From contig NW_023998564.1 in assembly GCF_014805625.2 (NCBI RefSeq), positions 2,176,257-2,240,256 of the forward strand: a stretch of 64,000 nt of DNA, written 5' to 3'. Positions 13,861 through 24,620 of this stretch are shown here, in pieces. Position 1 is the stretch's first letter; each line of letters opens with the position of its first letter. Both the position numbers and the translations under genes were made by a program. The stretch is from Glossina fuscipes (lineage: Eukaryota > Arthropoda > Insecta > Diptera > Glossinidae). Below the pieces are notes generated by a model. The model was given only the letters and a program-made list of their open reading frames with translations. It did no database searches and had not been told where the DNA came from.

Positions 13861-15879
13861 TTTCCAATCTTTCAGTATTGAATATATATGTACCACGCCA
13901 GCTTCCGTATCATGCTGAGGGGACCTTTGAAAGTAAAGCTCAAAAAATTAATCGTAAGAAGCAGCTACTGCGAATGCTTTAGAAGGAAAGCAAAGTAGGA
14001 CTGTTTGGATAATAGATCAGTCAAATAATAACAAATGCAACGAGCGGACCTAGGCCGTGCATAATGTTACCCTTTTCCACGTCAAAAATATGCGGTGAAA
14101 ATCGTTCGCGACTTTTACGCTTCATTGCTTCGACATAGACTTTACTTATAATTTATTTAACGTTATAGAATTCAAGAAAAGTGGAACAGAAGAACCGAAA
14201 TGTATTGTATTTTCTGCTCTTCGCAGCTGTGCAGCAATTAATTTTGAATTACTTAATTGTTTGCATGTAGTTCAAGGTTAAAATGCAACTATAAATGAAA
14301 ACAGAAAAAATAATAAAAAAAACTTTAATGTTATTAACTTTAACTTCAATGAATTGCATTGAATTGCTTAAGCAAAATAGTAAAAGAAAAAAGACGATAA
14401 AAGTTTACAGCTAATAAAATTTGGCGTCATTGAACAGTTAGACTTGAGTTTATCAATTGTCATAATAATACTGAACACACGAGCAAACACAAAATGCTCA
14501 CATCCGGCCTAATGATAAAGAAAAGTCCAGCAAATAAATATATGCCTGTAAGTCTACATGAGTTCGGTAATGTGTGTAAAATATTATTAATTTCAGTTAT
14601 TAAAACTAACAGAATAAAGAAAATGTGTTTCTGTGCACATATGTGTGCATGTGCGCGAGTGCAAATTATAGGTTGAAAATATTAAATTAGAGGTTGAATA
14701 CCGGAAAAAAGCACAGTTTGCCATTGGATCATGACCATTAGAAAGACTTATGAAAGTTTTGCACATGCACACACGTACAAACATATATGTATAAATGTAC
14801 ACATCTACATAATTTAAAAATATGTACGTCCCTGTTTTCTGTACACAATGACTGTCATTAAGAAAATTTATAGTATTTTCTCTTATTCAATGTTTGCGCA
14901 GAGTGTGTGTATGTATTTGTTGGTATATATGTTGTTATATGCATTTTTAAAGGGAACAATAATGCACCCATGTTTGTGCATTTCTATGAAAATATGTTGC
15001 AGCAACAATTATAATAGTTGTTGAAGCTTGAAGCTAAATAAATTTGATTGTCGGTTTTTCCCTTTTTTTTTTGGATAATTTAACGTCTCCGCTTAACACA
15101 ACTTTCTAACAAACGGAAATGCGCTACACATAATGTGAAGTAAGAGAGAAACGGACAGTCTTACGAAAACTTAACATAGACTCTATATATGCCTGCGCAT
15201 TAAACTATAATGGCAGCAAAGGCAGCTGAATGTTTGGTAATTGTGAGCACGAATGATTTTAACGCAGTTGAATGCGCGTCATTTACTTGGACTGCCCATC
15301 ATTGTTAAGATTTGAAACCATTTGAGTTCGTTTACTTTTATGCCTCAATAGAGAGTTCACAATGTAATGAATACAGGGTCATCATCTCGTATTTGCATTA
15401 GAGAGATGTACTTCTCTTGTCGCCCTTAGGCCTATCTTTTCCATTCTGTTGGTATTGACTCGTGAGAGAGCGAATGGCGTGCATAAGTATGATATGACTG
15501 CAAAAATCTCTTCCGAAATGGACAAAAATTTGTAACCATAAGATCAAAATTCTGACGTTTATGTATTAGCTGGAGTTATCCAAGCACAAGATTTTAGATT
15601 GCAATCGATAGCAGTTTCTCATTTAAAACTTACTATATTTATATTCCACAAGATAAACGTGGTTCTCATCAGCTTACTGACAAGCCCTCAATTTACAAAA
15701 TGTTTTCCAATTTTGATGGGTTACTTTAAGTAAGTATGCATGTGAGTATAGAGGATCTGGTCTCAATGAAGTTATAATGGACGCTGTGAGGCAACTTGTT
15801 CGCCATTTTTCACTTGGCCAGTTTATTTAAGTCATAGTAGACTATGGTGGGCCCTTAAATACCCACCCTTAAATACCCT

Positions 15880-16170
15880 GTACCACCCTACAGTTAATTA
15901 TATAACGACTTTTCGAAACAAGGACCTTACATGGGAAAGAGGTCCGAACCGAACCATTTGTTGGTGTTCGCCCTTGGTCGAAAGCTCATCAGCGTAACGA
16001 ATTTCATCAAAAGATCTCACAAATTAGTTGAGGAAAGCTTATCATTTTTACAAAAGGTGGATCTATCTCAAGTTCTTTTGGAATTCGCATACACACGCAT
16101 GAACTTAATGTGCTCTTGTACCACATGTTGGGTAAGATATAATAAAGGTATATACCTGACGTAAGCAACT
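15880..16170 (+). repeat. Dispersed repeat family A, copy 2
   Basis: Shows the family blocks in order: TATAACGACTTTTCGAAACAAGG, GAACCATTTGTTGGTGTTCG, AATTTCATCAAAAGATCTCA. A short tandem (CCCTTAAATACCC twice) precedes it at about 15.85 kb. Non-coding. Confidence 0.5.
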
Positions 16171-19100
16171 TTTTTCATCTATAGACCAGTTTTAATTTTC
16201 ATATCAGGACAGGGACGAAAACAAGATTCAACTTTCTACACCAACTGTCAAATCATATTTCACGTTTGATAGGTGTACAGCTGAAGTGGAGGGAGACGCA
16301 ATAAATCTACAGCATTGCTATGTCCTTGCAAATTGCATTATTTGAAAATTTGAATGAAATGGACTGGACGCGACGCCGGTGGAGGACAGTGCTTTATGCA
16401 TATTAATATCATGGGAGATAATATCATGGATAGCACCAAAATGGTTAGGCTACGCGGTTTATCTCTTTAACACCATTTATGTTCCAAGCGCAAAATTTGC
16501 CAAATTTAGCATAAACTTTCCACTTAAAAGTTTCTGAATCTGTTCACGGACATATAGTGATTATGTAAACAACAATTTGTATGCGATTTCTATAAAGAGC
16601 CACCTTAGTGAACTTCATCTGAAGTAACTCGTTTGCATGAAGAAAGCAAAGAAAACAATGTTCCGTATACAATGTACGCAAAACATACGAGAAGGGCTAA
16701 TAATTTGAGTAGTAAAGTCGGAATAATTTTGGAAAAGTAAAGTTCAGCAAAATGGCTTCACTAGTCCCCATAAATTATGTACGAACTAAGTATAAGAAGA
16801 TGCGAAATTTGTCATAGATTAAAATTTAATTTGTTTTCATTTCGCTTTGAGGGAAAAATAATTATAGGCAGAACCACATCATTTATTAGATGACCTAATA
16901 AGATTTTTTCGCATAGAAAAGATCTAAAGGAAATCAAGTTATAGTGTAACAAAGACATCGACTTTTGAATACTTTATACAAGTCCCATTAAAATAATTCT
17001 TCATCTATTTATTATAACATATCAAAAATACAAATTTTCTCGCATGTAAAGGTTTATTTTTCATGAGGAACTTTTTGCCGGTGTGGTCCAAATTTAGTAA
17101 AATTATTCACTTTAGTAAACAAATTCACTTATTTGTTTATTTACTTATTTTTTTCATATCAATGGCAAGACCTTTTTGCCCTGTAAAGGCTTATATTTTA
17201 TCAGAAAGTATAAGTGAAGGAGTCCAAAAAGGCTAGACGTGTGTGATACAAACTTCTCAACAGTACTGTGAACCGATTTTCATCGTGAAATAAAGACTTG
17301 TTTCGTACAGAATCATAATTCGTATGAATCATAATTAATATAAAAAAGTAAAGTGTGAGTCTTGCACATATTCTCGCGAACCAGCCACACCGCTACCACA
17401 AACTATGTAGAGTGCAATCAATTCATCTCTCAGCCATTTTCAAACTGAAGATCAGCCAAGCGTGAACAAGGAAGATAAATCAAGTACAACTTTTCGGTAT
17501 GCATGTCTATAGATGTGCATTCGGAAAAATCAATGAATGACTTTTGTCAACAGATGCGGGGAAGTTTAAGAAAAATACTGGTTTAATTTGTATTTCTCCC
17601 CCTTTTTCTTTGTAAGTGCTTTCCAGTGAAACGCAAATAGGTTTTTATGCATTTTTTCGTTTCTGTTATTTATAAATGTAAACTAGATTTTTACGTGCGT
17701 ATACATATATGTACATGTATAAGTCATTAAGGCTTCAAAGAACTTTAAATTCCATTTAAAAAAATTGTTCAAATAAATGAGAACTTATGCCGAGACTTCA
17801 TTCTCTGGATGTAACGGTACAGATACATTTTTTTTTATTGCTGCTATTAATGTCTTGTAAATTATTATACTAGTTTCTTCGTTTATGTTCGTTTTCATTA
17901 ACTGCAAGTTAAATGAAAGAAACGGAAGAAAAGAAGAGAAAACAGTGCGCGTTAAGTTCATTCTTGCGTAATATTATTGTAAAACGAATTGCAAATATAA
18001 TGCTAATGATTGATTGCCCGTGGAAGTTTAATCATACAAAAGGAAATCAAACCAATTTTTTTCAAAAGACATTTACCGGTGTTAAGTTAAATCGATCGTT
18101 GTGAGAAGATTTTCTGCGCTTACCACTGTAGACTGACATTTTCCTCGCATTTTCCAATGATTTTCCTGTTAAAATATGGTATTTTTTCTTTTTCTTACCC
18201 CAAATGTCGTATAGTATATGGGTGTATTAAGTTTGTGGGTATGTATGCAACACTCAGAAGAAAAAATTATTTTATTATACCGATTGAATCAGAATCATTT
18301 TCTACGCTTCTCCGTCCGTCTGTTCCAATGTACAGACGGCAACTTTTGAGATATTTTGATGACATTTGTTTCACTGCAAGATGTTGAATGCATTATAGCG
18401 CTTTTAGTTGTTTCAAAAAAAATGTCAGCATTTTTGTTAAGTTTTTTTTTTATTATAACATGAATCAAACAATCTACACATTATATGCATTTACATAGGA
18501 TTCTATATTGACATTATTGACTTTACAACATGACCAGAAATTGCTTTACATATACGATATCGTAATTGAAATATTAGAAGAAAAAAATTTATAAATAAAC
18601 TAGGACTGGATAAAGCGCTGGTGAAAGTGTATTATATCTATAAGGGGGATTATAAATAAAATATTCTTCAAGACAAATAAAAAGTCATTCTCGGTCAAAC
18701 GCACTCCGTGTATGTTTTACTAAAAGATTTTATTAAAAATATTTAGACTTTAGCAATTCGGAGACCTATGCCTTTGTCTTCAAGATCATATCGCCTTCCT
18801 TCGCAACTGGCAGCATTTACTCTTGAAAAACAATACGCAAATTGTATGTATAATATTTTCAAAGCAATTTATTTTCAAAGATAAATTTTATATATATAAT
18901 GCAAGAGTGCCAGCTACACCCTAATTAGCCGCCGTCATTTAAGCTTGTACATTTCGTATACAATTGGAAGACTTTACGTGTATAAATACATATAATATGT
19001 ATTTAAGTCTATACATGTTCCTTGAATATATCCAATACATACCATGCATGTGTGGTATGCATATTATGCATAATTAACTAAATTTAATAATTTCACTCCG

Positions 19101-20189
19101 TCTCCGGGAATATCATGTGCAACAGACTTAGAACTCAGATAGTGTTTGCCAAACTTATTGCTTTAGCGCAGAATATGCTTAGAGTGGAATAATCTTTTAC
19201 ACAAGTGCTAAGTGCAAAATTTTCAGACTTTCTTGGGAACTTCTGCCAGAAATATTAACAACGTAGAATTTTTCATTGCACTTTAGTGCTTTTCTTATCT
19301 TACAAGCAGCCAACGAACCATTCGTCGTGTATAGTTAAGTGATGTGATGCATGCATGCATTCGCATCCATATACACGGGCAAGCTTATAGCAAGCAAATG
19401 TATGTATTATATGTATGAACTGCACATGTCTTCATACATTCAAGTGATGGATGTCTGTATGACTTTAATTGATATCTGTCATTCAGTTTGTCACTTTATG
19501 CTTGAGCTTTCTTATTTCGTGTAAAGCGGTGACAGTGCGGCACAGTAAGGTATGCTTTGTTGGAATCAAAGTCAGTTGCGATAAGAGTTTGAAATTGGAC
19601 AATTCTTGCAGTTACTTTATGAAAGTTTTTTTTTCTTTCTTATTTAATTAAAATGGAAAGCAAAATAGGTCTTAAGCATAATTGAGAGAAAACGACTTCA
19701 TATTTACCGCTTACTTTAACCGTTCTACTTGGTTTCAGAGAATGTTGTTCAAACGGCAGAGCAAAATATAAGTGACATACAACCTAAGATGGCGACATAG
19801 AGATACGTTGTATAATAAATAGCTTTACAAAGAAATAATTGTGTTCGATATTTAATTGAAGTTAATGGCAATGCCTGATAAATATATACAGAAGTTTTCA
19901 AGATGATTAATTAACTTCAGTGAATCAAACCACAAAATCTCTGTATGATATATCACTGTGCAAATATAATTTCTTTTATTCCGTCCAAAAATTGATGCTG
20001 GATTATTTTCGGGTTTACAATATGTTTTTATGTATGTACACTTTTTCTTTTACAAGCACTTCCTTCCCTAATCGTCTTTACATTTGGTCCTATCACCTGA
20101 GTTTACAATTCAATAGAAAATAATTGTATGTACGATTATCAGCATTTCAGTGTCTACCGGTGAATGCATAACCAATCACTCGGGGGATA

Positions 20190-20410
20190 TCCCCAATTTA
20201 TCTAAGAAGCTGACTATCAGAAAGAAGAGAATAGGGAAGTGATGCCCGCAGTCTAACAGGTGCGTGCCCAACAAATAAGTCTTATACTTTTACCGACTGG
20301 GCACACATTATTGCTGCGACCAAATAAAACTCTACCGCGCTTCAGATTTGAACCCGAAAGCACGGAATTCATAGTCACGGTTCTTACCTACTCGGCTACT
20401 CACGCCAATT
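20190..20410 (-). repeat. tRNA-derived SINE, best-preserved copy
   Basis: Read on the minus strand, it starts GAGTAGCCGAGTAGG (A box) and has GGGTTCAAATCTG (B box) about 40 bases later, matching RNA polymerase III internal promoters. The tRNA-like head is followed by a body with GCGCGGTAGA, GTGTGCCCAGTCGG and a CT-rich tail near TTCCCTATTCTC. The body blocks recur at 35.2, 49.5 and 59.6 kb. This is a SINE rather than a working tRNA gene because the cloverleaf is not intact and the body continues well past it. Confidence 0.78.
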
Positions 20411-20412
20411 TT

Positions 20413-20829
20413 TGGTGTTTTATAAAAATATGTCCTCGTTGTTGACTAAGTGCGGCATTTTCAACATATTTCAAAGAATAATCGTGTTCGTATTGTTGTT
20501 GCTAGTTGAAAAATGCAATATGGAAATGAGCTTCCAAAGGAGGAGCGCTAGAAAATTTAAGTGAGTGAGACTTACCGGGAAGAAGATTGACGAGTTAATA
20601 GTTGCAACAAATCGGCATCGCAATACAGTCTCTAAAAGACCCTGACAATTATGGCTGCAGTCAGCGAAGCCCGCTGGGGACCATGCCACATTTTCGACAT
20701 TTGACAATTAATCCTAGCAAATAAAGCCAAATTGGGCCTAAGTGTAACCAGGCAGATTGTGCACCAACATCTTTAAGGACAATATAGGTCTTGAATATTG
20801 GACACAAGATTACCAAAGCCAACGCCATA
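20413..20829. other. Unassigned flank of the gypsy element
   Basis: Open frames on the minus strand here (for example a hydrophobic one across 20661-20903 that runs into the LTR) match nothing I recognise. Probably transposon-derived, judging by its neighbours. Confidence 0.3.
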
Positions 20830-21215
20830 AAGATGACCGTTTGCTTTTCGAAGGTACAGTCCATATCACTGTGGATATTTTGTTCAAGAGAAATACACTT
20901 CAAAGTTCTTTTATTTACAATTGTATTCTTTAAAAGTTGGATTATTCACATTTTATTTTTGGCAATACTTTCAACTGCTCAACTTAAATGCCCTTTTTCT
21001 ACTAATTCTGCCTTTCATAAATATTCTATTTAAATACGTTTTTGCCATCATATTACTAGTACCTAATTTTATAGCTTGATTTGTAATTCGTTAACCTGGT
21101 TTCCTGGTACCCGACCGCCAGCTGCATGACGCGCTGCGAATGTGCATTTGGTTTTTCCCTCTTTAGGGATTTCATTACTTAGCTGGAATGAACAGGATTT
21201 GACATTTCCGTAACA
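20830..21215 (-). repeat. 3' LTR of the gypsy element
   Basis: On the minus strand it begins TGTTACGGAAATG after a purine-containing stretch (GTGGACGGTAG) that may be the polypurine tract. It ends about 13 bases past the block shared with the 5' LTR (TTTTCGAAGG..CAGTCCATATCACTG on the + strand). The left boundary is estimated from alignment to the inner end of the 5' LTR. Confidence 0.65.
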
Positions 21216-21226
21216 CTACCGTCCAC

Positions 21227-22110
21227 TTAATCCCGAACAAGGTCGTTTCGATAGGCGGTCAGTCTAGCTCTGCCTCCGGGATGTTTTCGTATTCGACAGA
21301 CGACTTCATTTATCCTTGCGATGATTTTGTTCGGACCTTCCCAGTTACATCGTAGTTTTGATGACATACCTTTTTTACGTAAAGGATTGTACAATATCAC
21401 TAAATCCCCTTTTTTAAATCCATCAGCGTTAGCCCTCAAATCGTATCTTGCCTTCATCCTGACACTTACGATTTGCGTTCTATTTCGAACCTGTTGGTGC
21501 ATGTTATCCAATATCACCCTCAATCTAGCAACATATTTGCTCTCTGTCCTTCGGACATTAGGCGGTGTCCCGAATTTCAAGTCTGCAGGTAGCCTCCGAT
21601 TAGACCCGAACAAAATTTGCACCTGGGTAGAGCAGCGGTGTTGTGCACTGCTGACCTGTATGGCATTGAAAAGATTGGTATATGTTCACCCCAGTCCTGC
21701 TGATTGTCGTTGATCACTTTTCGCAGACGTTCTTGGAGTGTTCGATTAAACCTTTCGACCAATCCGTCAGACTGAGGATGCAACGGAGTCGATCTAGTTT
21801 TAGTAATGCCAAACGTTTGGCAAACCTCTTGAAATATCGAAGATTCGAAGTTTCTACCTTGGTCTGAAGGCAGATACTTCAAATCTAAGTTTGCGAACCA
21901 TTGCGAACCTGACAATGTGTCGATCCTAGGCAAAACGTTAGCTATCCCTCTTGGTCACTTCGTTCAACTTCCCATAATCCACCAAAAATCTGGTAGACCC
22001 ATCCTTTTTTTTAACAAGAACTACTGGCGAACACCAAGGACTATTTGATGATTCGATAACTTTTCGCTCTTGCTTATCTTTGATCAAGTCCGCCACTTCT
22101 CCTCTTTTTC
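21227..22110 (-). pseudogene. gypsy pol remnant: RT fragment fused to integrase
   Basis: From right to left: an RT N-terminal fragment (SPWCSPVVLVKKKDGS, then after a stop and frame change IDTLSGSQWFANLDLK, the block with the first RT catalytic aspartate). The frame then passes directly to SDQGRNFES, which contains an integrase catalytic aspartate, and on to STPLHPQSDGLVERFNRTL with the glutamate of the D,D35E triad. The rest of RT, RNase H and the integrase zinc-binding domain are absent. A frame change near 21.6 kb leads to the C-terminal domain (21622-21227) ending in a basic KKGDLVILYNP..GP..I..R segment typical of gypsy integrases. It is described as a fossil only. Confidence 0.85.
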
Positions 22111-22124
22111 TTCTCCAGTGTTGA

Positions 22125-22766
22125 TTACATGTTTCGCAACATTAGGGACCAATTTTCCAGCAAAAACTTTTTGGCATATTTCTTCTGCTGCTCATGCAGA
22201 TTATTAGTCCATCTTTTTATGAAAATTTCAGGCTCTGAGGACATCTTTGAGCATGTTTTCGGAATTTCGGCTTGATGATTTACCACATATTCGGCTTTTT
22301 GGCATTGCGCTTTAAAGTCCCCTTTGTGAATTTTTGTTGTAACGCTGGTTGGGTTTAACAGCCGTACTGGTATTAAATTGTTGTCTTTCGTACATTCTTT
22401 TTTTAAGGCTTTGATTTCACTTTTTAAAGCGTCTGCATCTTCTCCCTGTGCATTTACTCTGGCATCCAATTGCTGGTATGCTTCGTCTATATGTGCTCGC
22501 AGGATGCGTTGATTTACTTGATTTTTTTCGTCAACTTTCGATTCTATCTGTTGTGTTTGTTGTATTTGTTGTTGCATTTGCTGCGTAAACTTCACAACGT
22601 TTGATATGCTTGGACCATCTTCGCCCTTTTCTTCGCTGTGTTTTTTCCCCGCTGTAGCTGAATTTTGTGTTCCTTCCGAGTTGCCGGCTTCTTCCATTTC
22701 CTCTATGTTATATTCGAATTCAATTATGGACGGGATCTGTCCGTCTTTTTCTAACTGTTCGACCAA
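22125..22766 (-). pseudogene. gypsy gag-like coding remnant
   Basis: An open frame of about 213 codons just downstream of the primer-binding-like site. It has an acidic N-terminal part, a glutamine-rich predicted coiled coil (FTQQMQQQIQQTQQIESKV near residues 60-80) and a central KSEIKALKKE helix, then a more conserved-looking NPTSVTTKIHKGDF segment. The position between LTR and pol identifies it as gag. No CCHC knuckle is visible. An upstream start may lie further right, since the frame begins inside the element. Confidence 0.6.
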
Positions 22767-22886
22767 TCTTTGTTTTCATTCAACTTTGCTACCTACTGTA
22801 TGAAGGTTTCTTTTTCCCAACTCCCCTTTGAGCTGATCCACTTTCAGTTCTTCTAGTTTCACCATTTCTCTTGGTTTCCAAGATCT

Positions 22887-22900
22887 CACTTCTGACACCA
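22887..22900 (-). other. Primer-binding-like site of the gypsy element
   Basis: TGGTGTCAGAAGTG on the minus strand, two bases inside the ..AACA end of the 5' LTR. The complement ends in ACACCA, as a tRNA 3' end would. From memory this is like the tRNA-Leu primer sites of some gypsy-group elements. Confidence 0.65.
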
Positions 22901-23609
22901 GCTGTTATGAAATTCGCTTTTCTAAGACACAATCCGTATCACTGGACCGTGGATATTTTGTTCTATATTAATATTTGGAAACCAAAAGCCGCTGGCTACA
23001 GCACCGGTCTTAGATCCATCAGTAAAGATGAGTGGAAAATGCTTCTGCCGGAGTAACTGTGCATTTTCTCACTGGTAAGAAAACATTGACAACTAAACGG
23101 AGTTTTGAATAGGCTATGTATATCAATCCTTAGAATGTTGAAATCATTAATTTTGTCAGTAAAAAGTTTAAAAAAGAAAGGAGAGGAATTGAGTGATATA
23201 TTGACAATGTGAGCAGCATCAGAAACTTTCGAGTGTAGAACAAAGCATAAGAAGTCGAATGTTTTAACGAACGCAACAGAAGAACCATATATAAGAAGAG
23301 GAGTAACCCAAGAGTCTTTTTTTTTTTTTTTTTGGAAAGGACCACGCATTTGGCCTTATTAACTTAAAGTGGAAGCTGCAGTGAATAGGGACGAGGGGAA
23401 ATAGTGTCGAGCACAAATTGCAAATAACGGCTACACAAATTTGGATCAGAGTTGGAACTGAAAATGACAAGCTCGTTAGTATAGCCCAAAATTGAAATGT
23501 TTTCAGGAAGAAAAATGAAAGTTTTGTTAATATATAAATTGACCCAAACAGGACGCGAAACAGGACCCTGAAGAGCACCTGTAAAAGATCTCCCTTGTAC
23601 AACAGCAGC

Positions 23610-24103
23610 AAGGGTGTGAAGTTATATTTAAATATAACTAGCAAAGACACAAACTANNNNNNNNNNNNNNNNNNNNNNNNNNNNNNNNNNNNNNNNNNNN
23701 NNNNNNNNNNNNNNNNNNNNNNNNNNNNNNNNNNNNNNNNNNNNNNNNNNNNNNNNNNNNNNNNNNNNNNNNNNNNNNNNNNNNNNNNNNNNNNNNNNNN
23801 NNNNNNNNNNNNNNNNNNNNNNNNNNNNNNNNNNNNNNNNNNNNNNNNNNNNNNNNNNNNNNNNNNNNNNNNNNNNNNNNNNNNNNNNNNNNNNNNNNNN
23901 NNNNNNNNNNNNNNNNNNNNNNNNNNNNNNNNNNNNNNNNNNNNNNNNNNNNNNNNNNNNNNNNNNNNNNNNNNNNNNNNNNNNNNNNNNNNNNNNNNNN
24001 NNNNNNNNNNNNNNNNNNNNNNNNNNNNNNNNNNNNNNNNNNNNNNNNNNNNNNNNTAGTTTGTGTCTTTGCTAGTTATATTTAAATATAACTTCACACC
24101 CTT
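23610..24103. mobile_element. TIR transposon of unrecognised family, interior unsequenced
   Basis: A 47-base sequence starting AAGGGTGTGAAGTT at 23610-23656 is repeated exactly as its reverse complement at 24057-24103; between them are only Ns. The element is flanked on both sides by AACAGCAGC (23601-23609 and 24104-24112), a 9-base target-site duplication. The host LINE frame reads straight through the empty site when one copy is kept. Each TIR contains a perfect palindrome (GTTATATTTAAATATAAC). A 9-base duplication is known for Mutator-like elements, but the family is not established because the interior is missing. Confidence 0.85.
23657..24056. other. Assembly gap (400 N)
   Basis: Exactly 400 unknown bases between the two inverted repeats. 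A round number suggests an estimated or placeholder size. The inverted repeat pair probably prevented assembly. Confidence 0.99.
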
Positions 24104-24620
24104 AACAGCAGCGTCGTTATTAATTAACATGTTCCTATAGAGAAAGAGGTCACATAGTAATTTGCAGAATTTGGTAGGGAGATTCAAAGAGAGAAGAATA
24201 AATCTTGAGATGTGATTGTTGACAGAATCAACCGCTGAAATTATGTCCAGATAGCAAGCGACGAGAATGTGGTTCTTAGCAAACCCTGAGTACACTGCTG
24301 GCCACAAAGTGACAACGATGTATTGGGCAGACCTGCAACGGCTAATACCAAATTGAAGACCGCTTAGGATATGTTTGGACTCGAGATGCCATTCTAGACG
24401 TATCTATAACACTTTCTAGAACATTTTTTTAAGGGTGGACACTAAGGCAATATAAGTGTAGGAATTAAGATTAATTGGCGGATTGTTCTTTTTTCTTGAA
24501 GTACAAATTTGGAAGTCGCACTAGACTGAGGGTGTATAGCCCGAACTTAGAGTATCGGTAATTCCTTTAATGGAATTAATCTGTTTTCGGCGTTCAACAT
24601 CTCGGTGTGATTGTCAGGAA

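Larger units (their letters stand above)
12191..20180. other. Intergenic, no gene seen
   Basis: No coding sequence is supportable. Contents recognised: a SINE fragment (13.72-13.86 kb), a copy of dispersed repeat family A (15.88-16.17 kb), and a stretch at 18.22-18.38 kb with TCCGTCCGTCTG and GACAGACGG-like motifs typical of fly non-autonomous repeats. The remainder is AT-rich. A remote 5' exon of the gene at 26.6 kb could hide here; none was recognised. Confidence 0.45.
20830..22963 (-). mobile_element. Ty3/gypsy LTR retrotransposon, internally deleted
   Basis: Oriented right to left: a truncated 5' LTR (22903-22963), a primer-binding-like site just inside it, a gag-like frame (22766-22125), a reverse-transcriptase fragment, a fused integrase core, the integrase C-terminal domain, and a 3' LTR (about 21215-20830). 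The two LTR parts share blocks such as ..GTATCACTG.. and TGGATATTTTGTTC. The missing middle of pol and a frameshift make it dead. The right LTR stops where LINE sequence begins, so the insertion or truncation history is nested. Confidence 0.85.
22970..24620 (-). mobile_element. LINE (non-LTR) reverse transcriptase fossil, split by a TIR insertion
   Basis: Minus-strand translation, right to left, gives PPINLNSYTYIALVSTL (cf. the YRPISL..L block) near 24.45 kb, then the QFG-like region near 24.33 kb, VACYLDIISAVDSVNNH (the catalytic AFD block, here AVD) at 24.21-24.27 kb and LYRNMLIN. Once the TIR insertion at 23610-24103 and one target copy are ignored, the frame continues through FTGALQGPVSRPVW (the PQG block) and GYTNELVIFS (the YxDD region, degraded). 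Stops and frame changes show it is dead. Fragments continue to about 23.0 kb, where it abuts the gypsy LTR. Confidence 0.78.

Noticed and set aside
20260..20445. SINE heads as functional tRNA genes
   Set aside because: The A and B boxes are present but stems do not pair across a full cloverleaf, and every copy continues into the same non-tRNA body.
23595..24307. Two open frames running through the assembly gap
   Set aside because: They are open only because Ns do not encode stops. The real content is a LINE frame interrupted by a TIR insertion.
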